The notes: generated by a model not told the origin, from the sequence alone. Counted from the stretch's first letter, positions 1 to 6,408 are shown. The stretch is 9,169 nt of DNA from a bacterium (GCA_021790955.1 JAJYFI010000037.1:1-9169); one strand, 5' to 3'. Translations and numbers: made by a program.

Positions 1-3
1 CTT

Positions 4-77
4 CGCGGGGTAGAGCAGCCCGGTAGCTCGCAAGGCTCATAACCTTGAGGTCGCTGGTTCAAATCCAGCCCCCGCAA
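4..77 (+). tRNA. Initiator tRNA-fMet (anticodon CAT)
   Basis: Cloverleaf folded by eye. The acceptor arm is CGCGGGG (4-10) against CCCCGCA (70-76), with discriminator A77. The D stem is GAGC (13-16)/GCTC (26-29). The anticodon stem is CAAGG (31-35)/CCTTG (43-47) around loop CTCATAA, with anticodon CAT at 38-40. The T stem is GCTGG (53-57)/CCAGC (65-69) around TTCAAAT. The unpaired C4 x A76 at the top of the acceptor stem (position 1:72) marks an initiator, as it blocks EF-Tu use and permits formylation; the A11:U24 D-stem pair also fits. The anticodon stem shows A:T,G:C,G:C where initiators normally have three G:C pairs. CCA is not encoded: C78 G79 G80 follow the discriminator, so CCA must be added after transcription. 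Its promoter lies outside the window. Confidence 0.96.
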
Positions 78-96
78 CGGTTTTCGTCGAGAAATC

Positions 97-128
97 GGCC
101 CTCGGATTCTCCGGGGGCCTTCTTTTTT
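97..128 (+). terminator. Intrinsic terminator after tRNA-fMet
   Basis: A ten-pair GC-rich stem (97-106 with 110-119, one T.G wobble, three-base loop TTC) is followed at once by a T-rich tract, TTCTTTTTT (120-128). It sits 20 bases past the tRNA 3' end, where a Rho-independent terminator for the tRNA transcript is expected. Confidence 0.9.
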
Positions 129-140
129 AGGCCCCAAAAG

Positions 141-302
141 CCACGCAGCTTCGCAAGGAGCGTGCCGGAGCTTATCGCCGCCATCCAAGAGTATCTCGAC
201 AATCACAACCAGAATCCTCGCATCTTTGCGTGGACGGCGCCCGTAGAACGGATTTTGACGAAAATCGCCAAATGTAAAGAAGCGTTGGAGACACTACACT
301 AG
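141..302 (+). pseudogene. IS630-family transposase, C-terminal remnant
   Basis: An open frame ending at TAG 300-302 encodes about 53 residues that read like the end of an IS630-type DDE transposase: SVPELIAAIQEYLDNHNQNP, then a WTA motif and a helix ending in LETLH. This matches the C-terminal pattern of that family (V-x-E-L-x-x-A-I, YL..HN..P, F.WTA, IL.KIA). The DDE catalytic core and the N-terminal domain are absent. Upstream lie only the terminator and tRNA, so this is a fragment with no start of its own; an ATG at 45 opens the same frame but lies inside the tRNA. By my count bases 181-300 are about 48% GC, well below the neighbouring genes, which supports a foreign origin. Its stop codon overlaps that of the convergent aldolase/phosphatase gene. 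The 5' boundary is approximate and I see no terminal inverted repeat. Confidence 0.8.
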
Positions 303-1459
303 GAGACGATCCGGCCGTCCGAGCCCACGGGCTCGAGGACGCGCGGCTTGCTCGCGGGCTCGGGCCGCAGCTTGAAGCGTTTCCTCAGCGCCGAGAGCCT
401 CTCCGAGATCCCGGTGTACTCGAGCTCCGTCATCGGGAGCATCGCGGCCCCGAAGAAGCCTTGCCGGCGCATCTCGATCGATTTGTCGGCGACGCGCGAG
501 CGGACGGCGTCCCAGAAGGGATGGTCGAAGACGTCCACCGGCTCCGTCAACTTTCCTTCGTGCACCGAGAAGGCGGCGCAGCTCACGATCGGGGGGCCGT
601 CGAAAAAGCTGACGGGCGAGTGGAGCTTGACCGGCATCAGAGGCATCTGATGCGACCCCCGCATCGCCCCGGCCACGTAATGGCCGATGTGGTAGGGCGA
701 GAGGATCTCGCCCGTCGCGGGGAAATTCATCTGGGAGCGCACGAGCATCACGGGGTCGTCTTTGCCGGTGTATTTGCCCGCGATGTTGTGGAGCCGTTCG
801 GTCGCGACGGCCGCGGCCTGTTCGTCGGAAGCCCGGGACCAGATGGACTCCACCACGTAGCGCTCGGGATCCCGCAGAAGGGTGGCGAGGTCGTAGAGGT
901 CTTGCGGCGTCTCGAGCTCGATCGTCCGGTCTTTGTCCACCGTCGAGACGTCCATGACGACGAAACGGAAGCCCCGGCTCATCTTGGGAGACAGCAGCAG
1001 CCCCGGGCTGTTCATGGGGTCCGCGAAGGCGAGGTAAAGGGGGAGATTGTAGGCTCCGGGGTCGGTCTTGTCCGCCGCGAAGAAGAGGAACGGCTCTCCC
1101 GGCCGCTCCTCGAACTCCATCTCCGCGACGGCGGGGCCCAGCCCCCGGACGTTCCCGGAGAAGGAGTCGATCAAGAGGTCCTGGCCCGCCCCGTAAAGTC
1201 CCTGGCGCTGGGCGCACTGCGTCCCCGTGACGAAGGCCTTCCAAGCCAATTGATGGACGTCGGGGTCGCCGACGCCCCGGTCATGAGTCATGAGGATCGC
1301 CACGTCGTCGCCGGTGTGGCTGACGTAGAGGTCCTTGAGCAGTCCCTTGCGGTTGAGATTGACATGCTCCACGATCGTCTTGACAAGCCTTTGGGAGGGC
1401 CGAAGATGCCCTCCGATCGACCCGACATCGGCTTTGATGACCGTCACCGTGAGCTTCAT
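299..1459 (-). CDS. fbp: Fructose-1,6-bisphosphate aldolase/phosphatase (class V FBPase)
   Basis: 386 residues, full length for the bifunctional FBP aldolase/phosphatase family known mainly from archaea and deep-branching bacteria. It condenses dihydroxyacetone phosphate with glyceraldehyde-3-phosphate and then dephosphorylates the product to fructose-6-phosphate, making this gluconeogenic step one-way. Visible signatures are the N-terminal IKADVGSIGGH (metal ligands D11, H18), TGDD (D51, D52), Y89-GAGQD, ADKTDPGAYN (D130, K131, D133), and Y230-TGKDDP, in which K233 corresponds to the Schiff-base lysine and D234/D235 bind metal; Y348 lies in the C-terminal ELEYTG. Residue roles come from family knowledge (Sulfolobus and Thermoproteus enzymes). 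The start is supported by AGGGAGG (1473-1467 on the minus strand), seven bases upstream of ATG. It lies 57 bases downstream of cfa on the same strand, so co-transcription is possible. The last ~20 residues look like a non-conserved tail, and its TAG stop sits in sequence shared with the IS remnant. Confidence 0.95.
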   Translation of the reverse strand: MKLTVTVIKADVGSIGGHLRPSQRLVKTIVEHVNLNRKGLLKDLYVSHTGDDVAILMTHDRGVGDPDVHQLAWKAFVTGTQCAQRQGLYGAGQDLLIDSFSGNVRGLGPAVAEMEFEERPGEPFLFFAADKTDPGAYNLPLYLAFADPMNSPGLLLSPKMSRGFRFVVMDVSTVDKDRTIELETPQDLYDLATLLRDPERYVVESIWSRASDEQAAAVATERLHNIAGKYTGKDDPVMLVRSQMNFPATGEILSPYHIGHYVAGAMRGSHQMPLMPVKLHSPVSFFDGPPIVSCAAFSVHEGKLTEPVDVFDHPFWDAVRSRVADKSIEMRRQGFFGAAMLPMTELEYTGISERLSALRKRFKLRPEPASKPRVLEPVGSDGRIVS

Positions 1460-1517
1460 GGCAGGGCCTCCCTGATGATTTCTGAAACCCGCAACGATGC
1501 CGCCAGGAGCGGCGCCG

Positions 1518-2669
1518 TCATGAGGGCGTTTTGCGCCGGGTCCGGCTCAGGTCGTCATCCAACCGCCAGAAATGCTTCCTCTGGGCGGGGGCGAGGACAA
1601 ACTGGAAGACCTGGGAGCGTCCCGCGCGGAAATTCCCGGCGGACATGAGCAGGTAGTATTCCCACATCCGCTTGAAGCGCTCGCCATAGTGCGCGGCGAG
1701 TTCCGGCCAGGCGCGCTGGAAATTCTCGTTCCAGGCCATCAGGGTGGGATCGTAATGGGAGCCGATCTCCTGGGCGTCCTCGATCAAGAAAAGGCCCTCG
1801 GCGGTCGCGGTGATCTGCGAGAGAGACGGAGTCACGCTGCGGGGAAAGATGTAGCGTTCCATCCAGGCGTCCGAGGTGCCTTCCGTGCTCAGGGGGTTGC
1901 AAATCGACTGGAGCACGAAGACCCCGTCCGGCGAAAGCGCCCGGCTCGCCGTCTCGAAGAATTCCCGGAGATGCTGCGGCCCCACATGCTCGATCATGCC
2001 GATGCTGACGACGCGGTCGTAGCGCCCGGCGACGAAGCGGTAGTCCATGGCCTCGATGGCGAGCGGAAGCCCTTGGCCGATCTCTTGCGCGTATTTCGCT
2101 TGCTCTCGCGAGACCGTGACCCCGGTGACCGAGACCCCGTAGCGTCGCGCGGCGTAGGCGGCCAGGCCTCCCCAACCGCAGCCGAGGTCGAGAAGGGAAT
2201 CCCCGCGGCTCAGTTGGAGCTTGCGGCAGACAAGGTCGAGCTTCGCCTCCTGCGCGGCGTCGAGGTCGCGGGCGTCGCGCCAATAGGCGCAGCTGTAGAT
2301 CATGCGCCGGTCGAGCATCCGCATGAAAAGATAGTTGCCCAGGTCGTAGTGCCGCCTGCCCACCTCCCAAGCGCCCGTCCGCCGCGCCGCATTGACGCGC
2401 AGCGCCAATGATCGCCAAAAGGAGAGCTCGGACCCGGACGGGAGGGTTTCGTCGAGGCGTTCGGCCAAGACGCGGGCCGAGAAGGTGTCAAGACGTTCGC
2501 AGTCCCACCATCCCTCCATATAGGACTCCCCGAGCCCCAACGCTCCCTCGGCGGCGACCCGGTCGAAGACCCGGGCGTCCTTAACGCGCATGTCCCAGGG
2601 CGAGGGGCCGTCGATCGCGACCCCGGCCCGGCCCAGCGCTTCGCCGATCGTCCTTTCAGAGATGAGCAT
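1518..2669 (-). CDS. cfa: Cyclopropane-fatty-acyl-phospholipid synthase
   Basis: 383 residues from the chosen start, almost exactly the E. coli Cfa length (382), and collinear with it as I recall that sequence. It transfers a methylene from S-adenosylmethionine across cis double bonds of membrane phospholipid acyl chains. The N-terminal domain carries GLGESYMEGWWDC (45-57). The methyltransferase domain has HYDLGN (107-112), SCAYW with C127 (E. coli C139), the SAM-binding LDLGCGWGG (160-168), E227 in IEHVGP (E. coli E239), I256 (I268) and Y306 (Y317). Two positions differ: the E. coli H266 equivalent is Q254, and the C354 equivalent is S343. The frame is open upstream to 2828, but that stretch has no Cfa homology and would overlap the smc start; the ATG at 2669 has GGGAG eight bases upstream. 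It is cytoplasmic and acts at the membrane surface. Confidence 0.95.
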   Translation of the reverse strand: MLISERTIGEALGRAGVAIDGPSPWDMRVKDARVFDRVAAEGALGLGESYMEGWWDCERLDTFSARVLAERLDETLPSGSELSFWRSLALRVNAARRTGAWEVGRRHYDLGNYLFMRMLDRRMIYSCAYWRDARDLDAAQEAKLDLVCRKLQLSRGDSLLDLGCGWGGLAAYAARRYGVSVTGVTVSREQAKYAQEIGQGLPLAIEAMDYRFVAGRYDRVVSIGMIEHVGPQHLREFFETASRALSPDGVFVLQSICNPLSTEGTSDAWMERYIFPRSVTPSLSQITATAEGLFLIEDAQEIGSHYDPTLMAWNENFQRAWPELAAHYGERFKRMWEYYLLMSAGNFRAGRSQVFQFVLAPAQRKHFWRLDDDLSRTRRKTPS

Positions 2670-2677
2670 GCCATCCG

Positions 2678-2682
2678 CTCCC
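2678..2682 (-). promoter_or_regulatory. Ribosome binding site fixing the cfa start
   Basis: GGGAG on the minus strand lies eight bases before ATG 2669. It supports that start over the longer open frame reaching 2828. The resulting length agrees with the family. Confidence 0.65.
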
Positions 2683-2720
2683 GCAACGTTTGCGCCGGGG
2701 CGGCCGGACCAGACTGGACC

Positions 2721-2749
2721 TTGCCTTTTTCGAGGGAACTTGCTAGGAT
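2721..2749 (+). promoter_or_regulatory. Candidate sigma-70 promoter for smc
   Basis: TTGCCT (2721-2726) and TAGGAT (2744-2749) are separated by exactly 17 bases, and TGC directly before the -10 gives an extended -10 (TGn). Transcription would start near 2756, leaving a leader of about 60 bases. An AT-rich island follows (2761-2790, 7 G/C of 30 by count). A weaker minus-strand candidate for cfa, TTTAGA (2774-2769) with TAAATC (2752-2747, spacer 16), overlaps the same -10 region. Neither has been tested. Confidence 0.5.
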
Positions 2750-2760
2750 TTAGCACTTCC
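2736..2760. repeat. Imperfect inverted repeat over the smc -10 region
   Basis: TGCTA (2741-2745) and TAGCA (2751-2755) are perfect inverted arms around GGATT. The symmetry extends outward to GAA/TTC with one unpaired base. It overlaps the candidate plus-strand -10 and the weaker minus-strand -10, a typical operator position. No known regulator motif was recognised, and chance symmetry is possible. Confidence 0.35.
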
Positions 2761-2817
2761 TGAAGCTTTCTAAATAAAAGACAATAAAAGATGGACGTAG
2801 ACGGTCGGAGGTGAGGC

Positions 2818-5800
2818 ATGCTTCTCAAGTCGATCGAGATATTCGGCTATAAGTCGTTCGCGCAGAAGACGACGCTGGAGTTCAAGCCTGGGATCACGGG
2901 CATCGTGGGCCCCAACGGCTCCGGCAAGTCGAACATCATTGAATCGATCCGCTGGTGCCTGGGCGAGATGTCCTGGAAATCCCTGCGCGCGGGGGCGATG
3001 ACGGACGTCATCTTCGCGGGGACGGCGAAGAGGGCTCCCCTCGCGCTGGCGGAAGTGACGCTTTCCTTCGACAACGCCTCCAACCGGCTTCCCGTCGACT
3101 ACACCGAGGTCATGGTCACCCGGAGGCTCTTTAAATCCGGGGAATCCGCCTACTTCCTCAACAAAACTCAGTGCCGGCTGAAGGATGTCCGCGAGCTTTT
3201 CCTCGACACGGGCTTGGGCGAAGAGGGCTACGCGATCATCGACCAGGGCGGGGTGGACTTCGTCCTCAATTCCAAGCCCGAGGAGCGCCGCGCCCTTTTC
3301 GAGGAGGCCTCGGGCGTCTCCCGCTACAAGGCCAAACGCGAGGAGGCCCTGCGCAAGCTCGAGCGCGTCGAGGCGGACATGGGCCGTGCCCAGGACGCCC
3401 TAGCTCTTATTTCGGACCAGGTGCGGAAACTGGACAACGACGCGCGCAAGGCGAAGCTTTTCGAGAAATACCAGGCCGAGCTCAAGGCTCTCGAGGCCAC
3501 GCTTCTCTGCCAGGAGATCAAGGGGCTGCGGGAGGCGGTCGAGGCTCTCTCGTCCGAGGCCGAGCCTCTCGCGCGAGCTCTGGAGGACGAGCGGGCCCGG
3601 AGGGACGCCGCCGACGCTGAAGCCCAGGCCATCGAACTTCGGCATGCCGAACTCCTCAAGACGGTCACCGATTTGAAGGCGGAGGCTTCCCAGGGGACGA
3701 CAGAGTTCGCGCGTCTCGAGGAGCGCATCCGCCATGCCCGCCGCAGCGCCGCCGAGGCGGCCGCCTCGGCGGAAAGGCTCAAGGGGGAAATCGCGGGGAT
3801 GGGGGCGCGGCTTGAGGAGATGGCGCCCCGGACAGAGGCCGCGCGTCTCGCGGCCGCGGGCGCCAAGGAGGCCCTCGAGACGGCGCGGGAGGCGGCCGAC
3901 GCGGAAGACGAGGCTTTGGCCGCTTTGGCCGGCGAGGGGGCGGGGCTCGAAAAGGCTTTCGAGGAGGCCAAGCAATCGGTTCTGGCCGCGGCACAGAAGG
4001 GCCTTGAGGCGCGGCGCCTTTGCGACCAGGAGCGCTCGAAGTCCGCTCACATGCAGGCGGAGCTCGCCTCCTTGGATCGCGACGCGGCGCGGGAAGAGGA
4101 GCGAGCCCTGGCGGGAGAAGGCGAACTGAAGGAGCTTGCCGCTTCCTTCGAGTCCGGGCGCGAGGCGGCCCTGAAGGCTCGGACGGATCTCGATGAGGCG
4201 AGGGCGCGGCTTGAGTCCTTGGACCGGGAGGATCGCGATATCGCGGCGTCGATTTTAGAAAAAACGGAGGCCTTCGCCGCCGCGAAGGCCCGGGCCGAGG
4301 CTCTCGAAGCCGAGGGCCGCAAGAACGCCTATTGGTCCGGCGCGCAGGCCTGTCTCCAGGCGTCGATCCCGGGCCTCGTCGGCCTCGTCGGCGATTTGAT
4401 CTCGATTCCCGAGGAGGCGCGAGAGCCCCTGGAGGACCTCCTCGGCGAGAGGTTTTTCGCGGTCGCCTGCCAGGACTCGAAGGCCGCCTCCGAGGCGGTC
4501 GCCTTCCTGCGTGTTTTGGGGGCCGGCCGCGCGCGCTTTTTGGTGCTCGACGCCGTTCCCGAGATCCCGGTCGACCGGGCCATGCCCGAGTCCGCGGCCG
4601 CCCTCTTGAAGAAGGCGGGTTTCGACCCGGCTCATGAAAAGGCCGTCCGCTTCCTGTTGGCGGAGGCCTTCGAGCTTTCGGGCGCGCTTCACTCGGGGCC
4701 CTGGGTGTTCGGCGGCGCCCCCCAGCCGTCGGGCGAGGCGGCGAGCGCTCTCGCCGATCTTCCGTCGATGCGCGAGGCCTTGAGGCGGCTTGAAGGGGAG
4801 CTGGAGGCCTTCCGGAGCCGCCGGGAAGCCGCGGCCGCCGAATCCGTCAAGGCCCGCGAGTCCCTGCAGGCTCTCGATGCGCGTTCGGCCGAGGCGATGA
4901 AGCTCGAGCTCGCCCTCGCGGCCCGCCTCAAGGAGAAAGAGGGCGCTTTGGCGCGGTCGAGGCAGGGGATCGGCCTTCTGCGCGAGGAGGCTTCGGCCAA
5001 GCGCGCGGAGATCGAGGCCCTCGAGGCCGTGATCGAGGGCGCGGCTAAGGACGCGGAGGGCGCCGCCGCGGAGGAAGTCCAGGCGAAGATTGCGGAAGAA
5101 GCCGCGGCCCAATCCTTGTCGCGCTTCAAGGATTCTCTCAAGGAGCGCGAGCTCCGGGTGCGGGAATTGCGCGGCCAGGCTTCCAACATCGAGTATCGAG
5201 CTTCGGTCGAGGAGGAGGCGGTTCAAAGGCTCGAACGCGAGAAGGCGAGCGTTTTGTCCCAGATCGAGTCCGCGAAGGCGGAGATCGAGCGGCTTTCGGC
5301 CCAGGCTTCGGAAGGGGAGGGGACGGCCGAGCGCTCCGAGGTCGAAAAGGCCGCGATCGGGGAGCGCCTCGGCGCCCTTGAGGCGGAGATCGGCCGGATC
5401 GGGTCCCAGCGCTCCGAGGCCGAGACGAACCTGTCGGCCAAACGCCAGGAATTGAAGGCGCTCCAAGATTCGGTCGAGAGCCGCCGCGCCGAGCTCTCGA
5501 CGAAGGAAGTCGAGCTCTCCAGCCGCAAGGCGGCCCTCGATGGCCTCGAGAAGCGGCTCATGGAGGAAAGCGGCATGAGCTACGAGGACGCCGCCAAGCT
5601 TCAGAGCGAGGAGGCGCCGAGCCGGGAGCGGCTCGAGATGCTCCGCAAGCGCGTGCAGTCCTTGGGCAACGTCAACCTCGCGGCGCCGGAGGAGTACGAG
5701 GAGCTCTCGTCGAGGCAGAACTTCCTCTCCTCCCAGATCGAGGACTTAAACAAAGCCAAGGAGGACTTGAGGCTCGCGATCTCGCAGGTGAACTCCTCGA

Positions 5801-6309
5801 CCCGGGAGAGCTTCCTCAAGACCTACACCGAGGTGCGCGAGCACTTCCGCCGCATTTACGGAGTCCTCTTCGAGGGAGGGGAGGCCGATCTCGTCCTCAC
5901 CATGCCGGACAACCCCATGGAAACCGGAGTCGACATCGTGGCCCAGCCGCCGGGCAAGCGCCTTCAGAAGCTCTCGCTTCTCTCCGGCGGCGAGAAGGCC
6001 CTGACCGCGCTGGCGCTTCTCTTCGCCTTCTTCATGGTGCGCCCCGCTCCTTTCTGCCTCTTGGACGAGGCGGACGGCGCCCTGGACGACGCTAACGTCG
6101 GGCGGCTGGTCCGGATGTTGCGGGAGTTCGCCTCGCGCACGCAATTCCTGGTCATCAGCCACAACAAGCGCACGCTCGAGGCCGCGGACGTGATCTACGG
6201 GGTCACGATGGCCGAGATGGGGGTGAGCCGCATCGTCTCCGTCTCCCTGGCCAAGGCGCAGTCGATCGCCCAATCGGTGGGGCAGGCCCCGGCCGCCGCG
6301 GCGGCTTAG
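2818..6309 (+). CDS. smc: Chromosome segregation ATPase SMC
   Basis: 1163 residues, near the usual bacterial SMC length (B. subtilis 1186). It forms the ATPase core of the condensin that compacts and segregates the chromosome, normally with ScpA and ScpB, which are not encoded here. Domain order: N-terminal ATPase half with FGYKSF and Walker A GPNGSGKS (31-38); a first coiled coil, about 165-500, dominated by Ala, Glu, Arg and Lys; a hinge, about 516-640 (GLVGLVGDL, then GAGRARFLVLD); a second coiled coil, about 655-940; and the C-terminal half with LGNVNL (949-954), ABC signature LSGGE (1055-1059), Walker B CLLDEADGALDD (D1083, E1084) and H-loop H1115. The start is set by GGAGGTGA (2807-2814), with GGAGG ending six bases before ATG, and by the family-typical MLLKSIEIFGYKSFA. 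Odd points are Met51 where the Q-loop glutamine is expected (LGEMSWKSLR), a hinge whose second half seems shortened, and an Ala-rich tail. Confidence 0.97.
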   Translation: MLLKSIEIFGYKSFAQKTTLEFKPGITGIVGPNGSGKSNIIESIRWCLGEMSWKSLRAGAMTDVIFAGTAKRAPLALAEVTLSFDNASNRLPVDYTEVMVTRRLFKSGESAYFLNKTQCRLKDVRELFLDTGLGEEGYAIIDQGGVDFVLNSKPEERRALFEEASGVSRYKAKREEALRKLERVEADMGRAQDALALISDQVRKLDNDARKAKLFEKYQAELKALEATLLCQEIKGLREAVEALSSEAEPLARALEDERARRDAADAEAQAIELRHAELLKTVTDLKAEASQGTTEFARLEERIRHARRSAAEAAASAERLKGEIAGMGARLEEMAPRTEAARLAAAGAKEALETAREAADAEDEALAALAGEGAGLEKAFEEAKQSVLAAAQKGLEARRLCDQERSKSAHMQAELASLDRDAAREEERALAGEGELKELAASFESGREAALKARTDLDEARARLESLDREDRDIAASILEKTEAFAAAKARAEALEAEGRKNAYWSGAQACLQASIPGLVGLVGDLISIPEEAREPLEDLLGERFFAVACQDSKAASEAVAFLRVLGAGRARFLVLDAVPEIPVDRAMPESAAALLKKAGFDPAHEKAVRFLLAEAFELSGALHSGPWVFGGAPQPSGEAASALADLPSMREALRRLEGELEAFRSRREAAAAESVKARESLQALDARSAEAMKLELALAARLKEKEGALARSRQGIGLLREEASAKRAEIEALEAVIEGAAKDAEGAAAEEVQAKIAEEAAAQSLSRFKDSLKERELRVRELRGQASNIEYRASVEEEAVQRLEREKASVLSQIESAKAEIERLSAQASEGEGTAERSEVEKAAIGERLGALEAEIGRIGSQRSEAETNLSAKRQELKALQDSVESRRAELSTKEVELSSRKAALDGLEKRLMEESGMSYEDAAKLQSEEAPSRERLEMLRKRVQSLGNVNLAAPEEYEELSSRQNFLSSQIEDLNKAKEDLRLAISQVNSSTRESFLKTYTEVREHFRRIYGVLFEGGEADLVLTMPDNPMETGVDIVAQPPGKRLQKLSLLSGGEKALTALALLFAFFMVRPAPFCLLDEADGALDDANVGRLVRMLREFASRTQFLVISHNKRTLEAADVIYGVTMAEMGVSRIVSVSLAKAQSIAQSVGQAPAAAAA

Positions 6310-6325
6310 TCGGCTCGGGGTCGGA

Positions 6326-6352
6326 GGGGACTTCTTTCCCCTGCGGCGGGGA
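6326..6352 (+). other. Two mutually exclusive short hairpins after smc
   Basis: GGGGA (6326-6330), TCCCC (6337-6341) and GGGGA (6348-6352) form an arrangement in which the middle segment can pair with either neighbour. There is no T-run, so this is not a standard terminator. The 99-base gap between smc and the proline dehydrogenase ATG holds this and two further hairpins. A weak extended -10-like TGTTAAAGT (6356-6364) lies just downstream, with no convincing -35. Confidence 0.3.
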
Positions 6353-6365
6353 ATGTGTTAAAGTG

Positions 6366-6391
6366 GCCTGCCTGCCGGCCGGTAGGCGGGC
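6366..6391. repeat. GC-rich palindromic hairpin (possible dispersed repeat)
   Basis: An eleven-pair stem (6366-6376 with 6381-6391, nine Watson-Crick and two wobble pairs) closes on the self-complementary loop GGCC. The core GCCTGCC-GGCC-GGTAGGC has the look of the short intergenic palindromes dispersed through some bacterial genomes. No T-tract follows, so termination by the intrinsic mechanism is unlikely. It ends 17 bases before the proposed ATG of the next gene. Only one copy is visible in this window, so its repeat status is an inference. Confidence 0.5.
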
Positions 6392-6392
6392 G

Positions 6393-6406
6393 CGGGACGC
6401 ATCCCG
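6393..6406 (+). promoter_or_regulatory. Small hairpin adjoining the proline dehydrogenase start
   Basis: CGGGA (6393-6397) and TCCCG (6402-6406) pair perfectly around CGCA and end two bases before ATG 6409. The only Shine-Dalgarno-like bases upstream of that ATG (GGGA, 6394-6397) lie inside its stem. Folding could therefore reduce initiation; this is an inference from position alone. Confidence 0.35.
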
Positions 6407-6408
6407 AT

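Noticed and set aside
45..140. Start of the IS-remnant frame at ATG 45
   Set aside because: This ATG is inside the tRNA and the frame then crosses the terminator; it is a chance extension of the transposase fragment.
251..266. Perfect inverted repeat GATTTT-GACG-AAAATC considered as a terminator for the minus-strand gene
   Set aside because: The stem is AT-rich, no T-tract follows on the minus strand, and the bases are explained as transposase coding sequence.
1499..1513. Small hairpin GCCGC-CAGGA-GCGGC between cfa and the aldolase/phosphatase gene
   Set aside because: Only five pairs and no U-run in the transcript direction; expected by chance in GC-rich sequence.
461..1648. Plus-strand open frame of 395 codons opposite the aldolase/phosphatase
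   Set aside because: The minus-strand protein carries every catalytic motif of its family; the antisense translation is His/Arg/Gly-rich with no domain.
2670..2828. N-terminal extension of Cfa to an ATG at 2828
   Set aside because: The extra 53 residues lack Cfa homology, cross the promoter region and overlap the smc start; the internal ATG has a ribosome binding site and gives the family length.
4255..5466. Minus-strand open frame of 403 codons within smc
   Set aside because: It mirrors the Ala/Glu/Arg-rich coiled-coil coding of smc; the translation is Leu/Gly/Arg-rich low-complexity sequence with no family signature.
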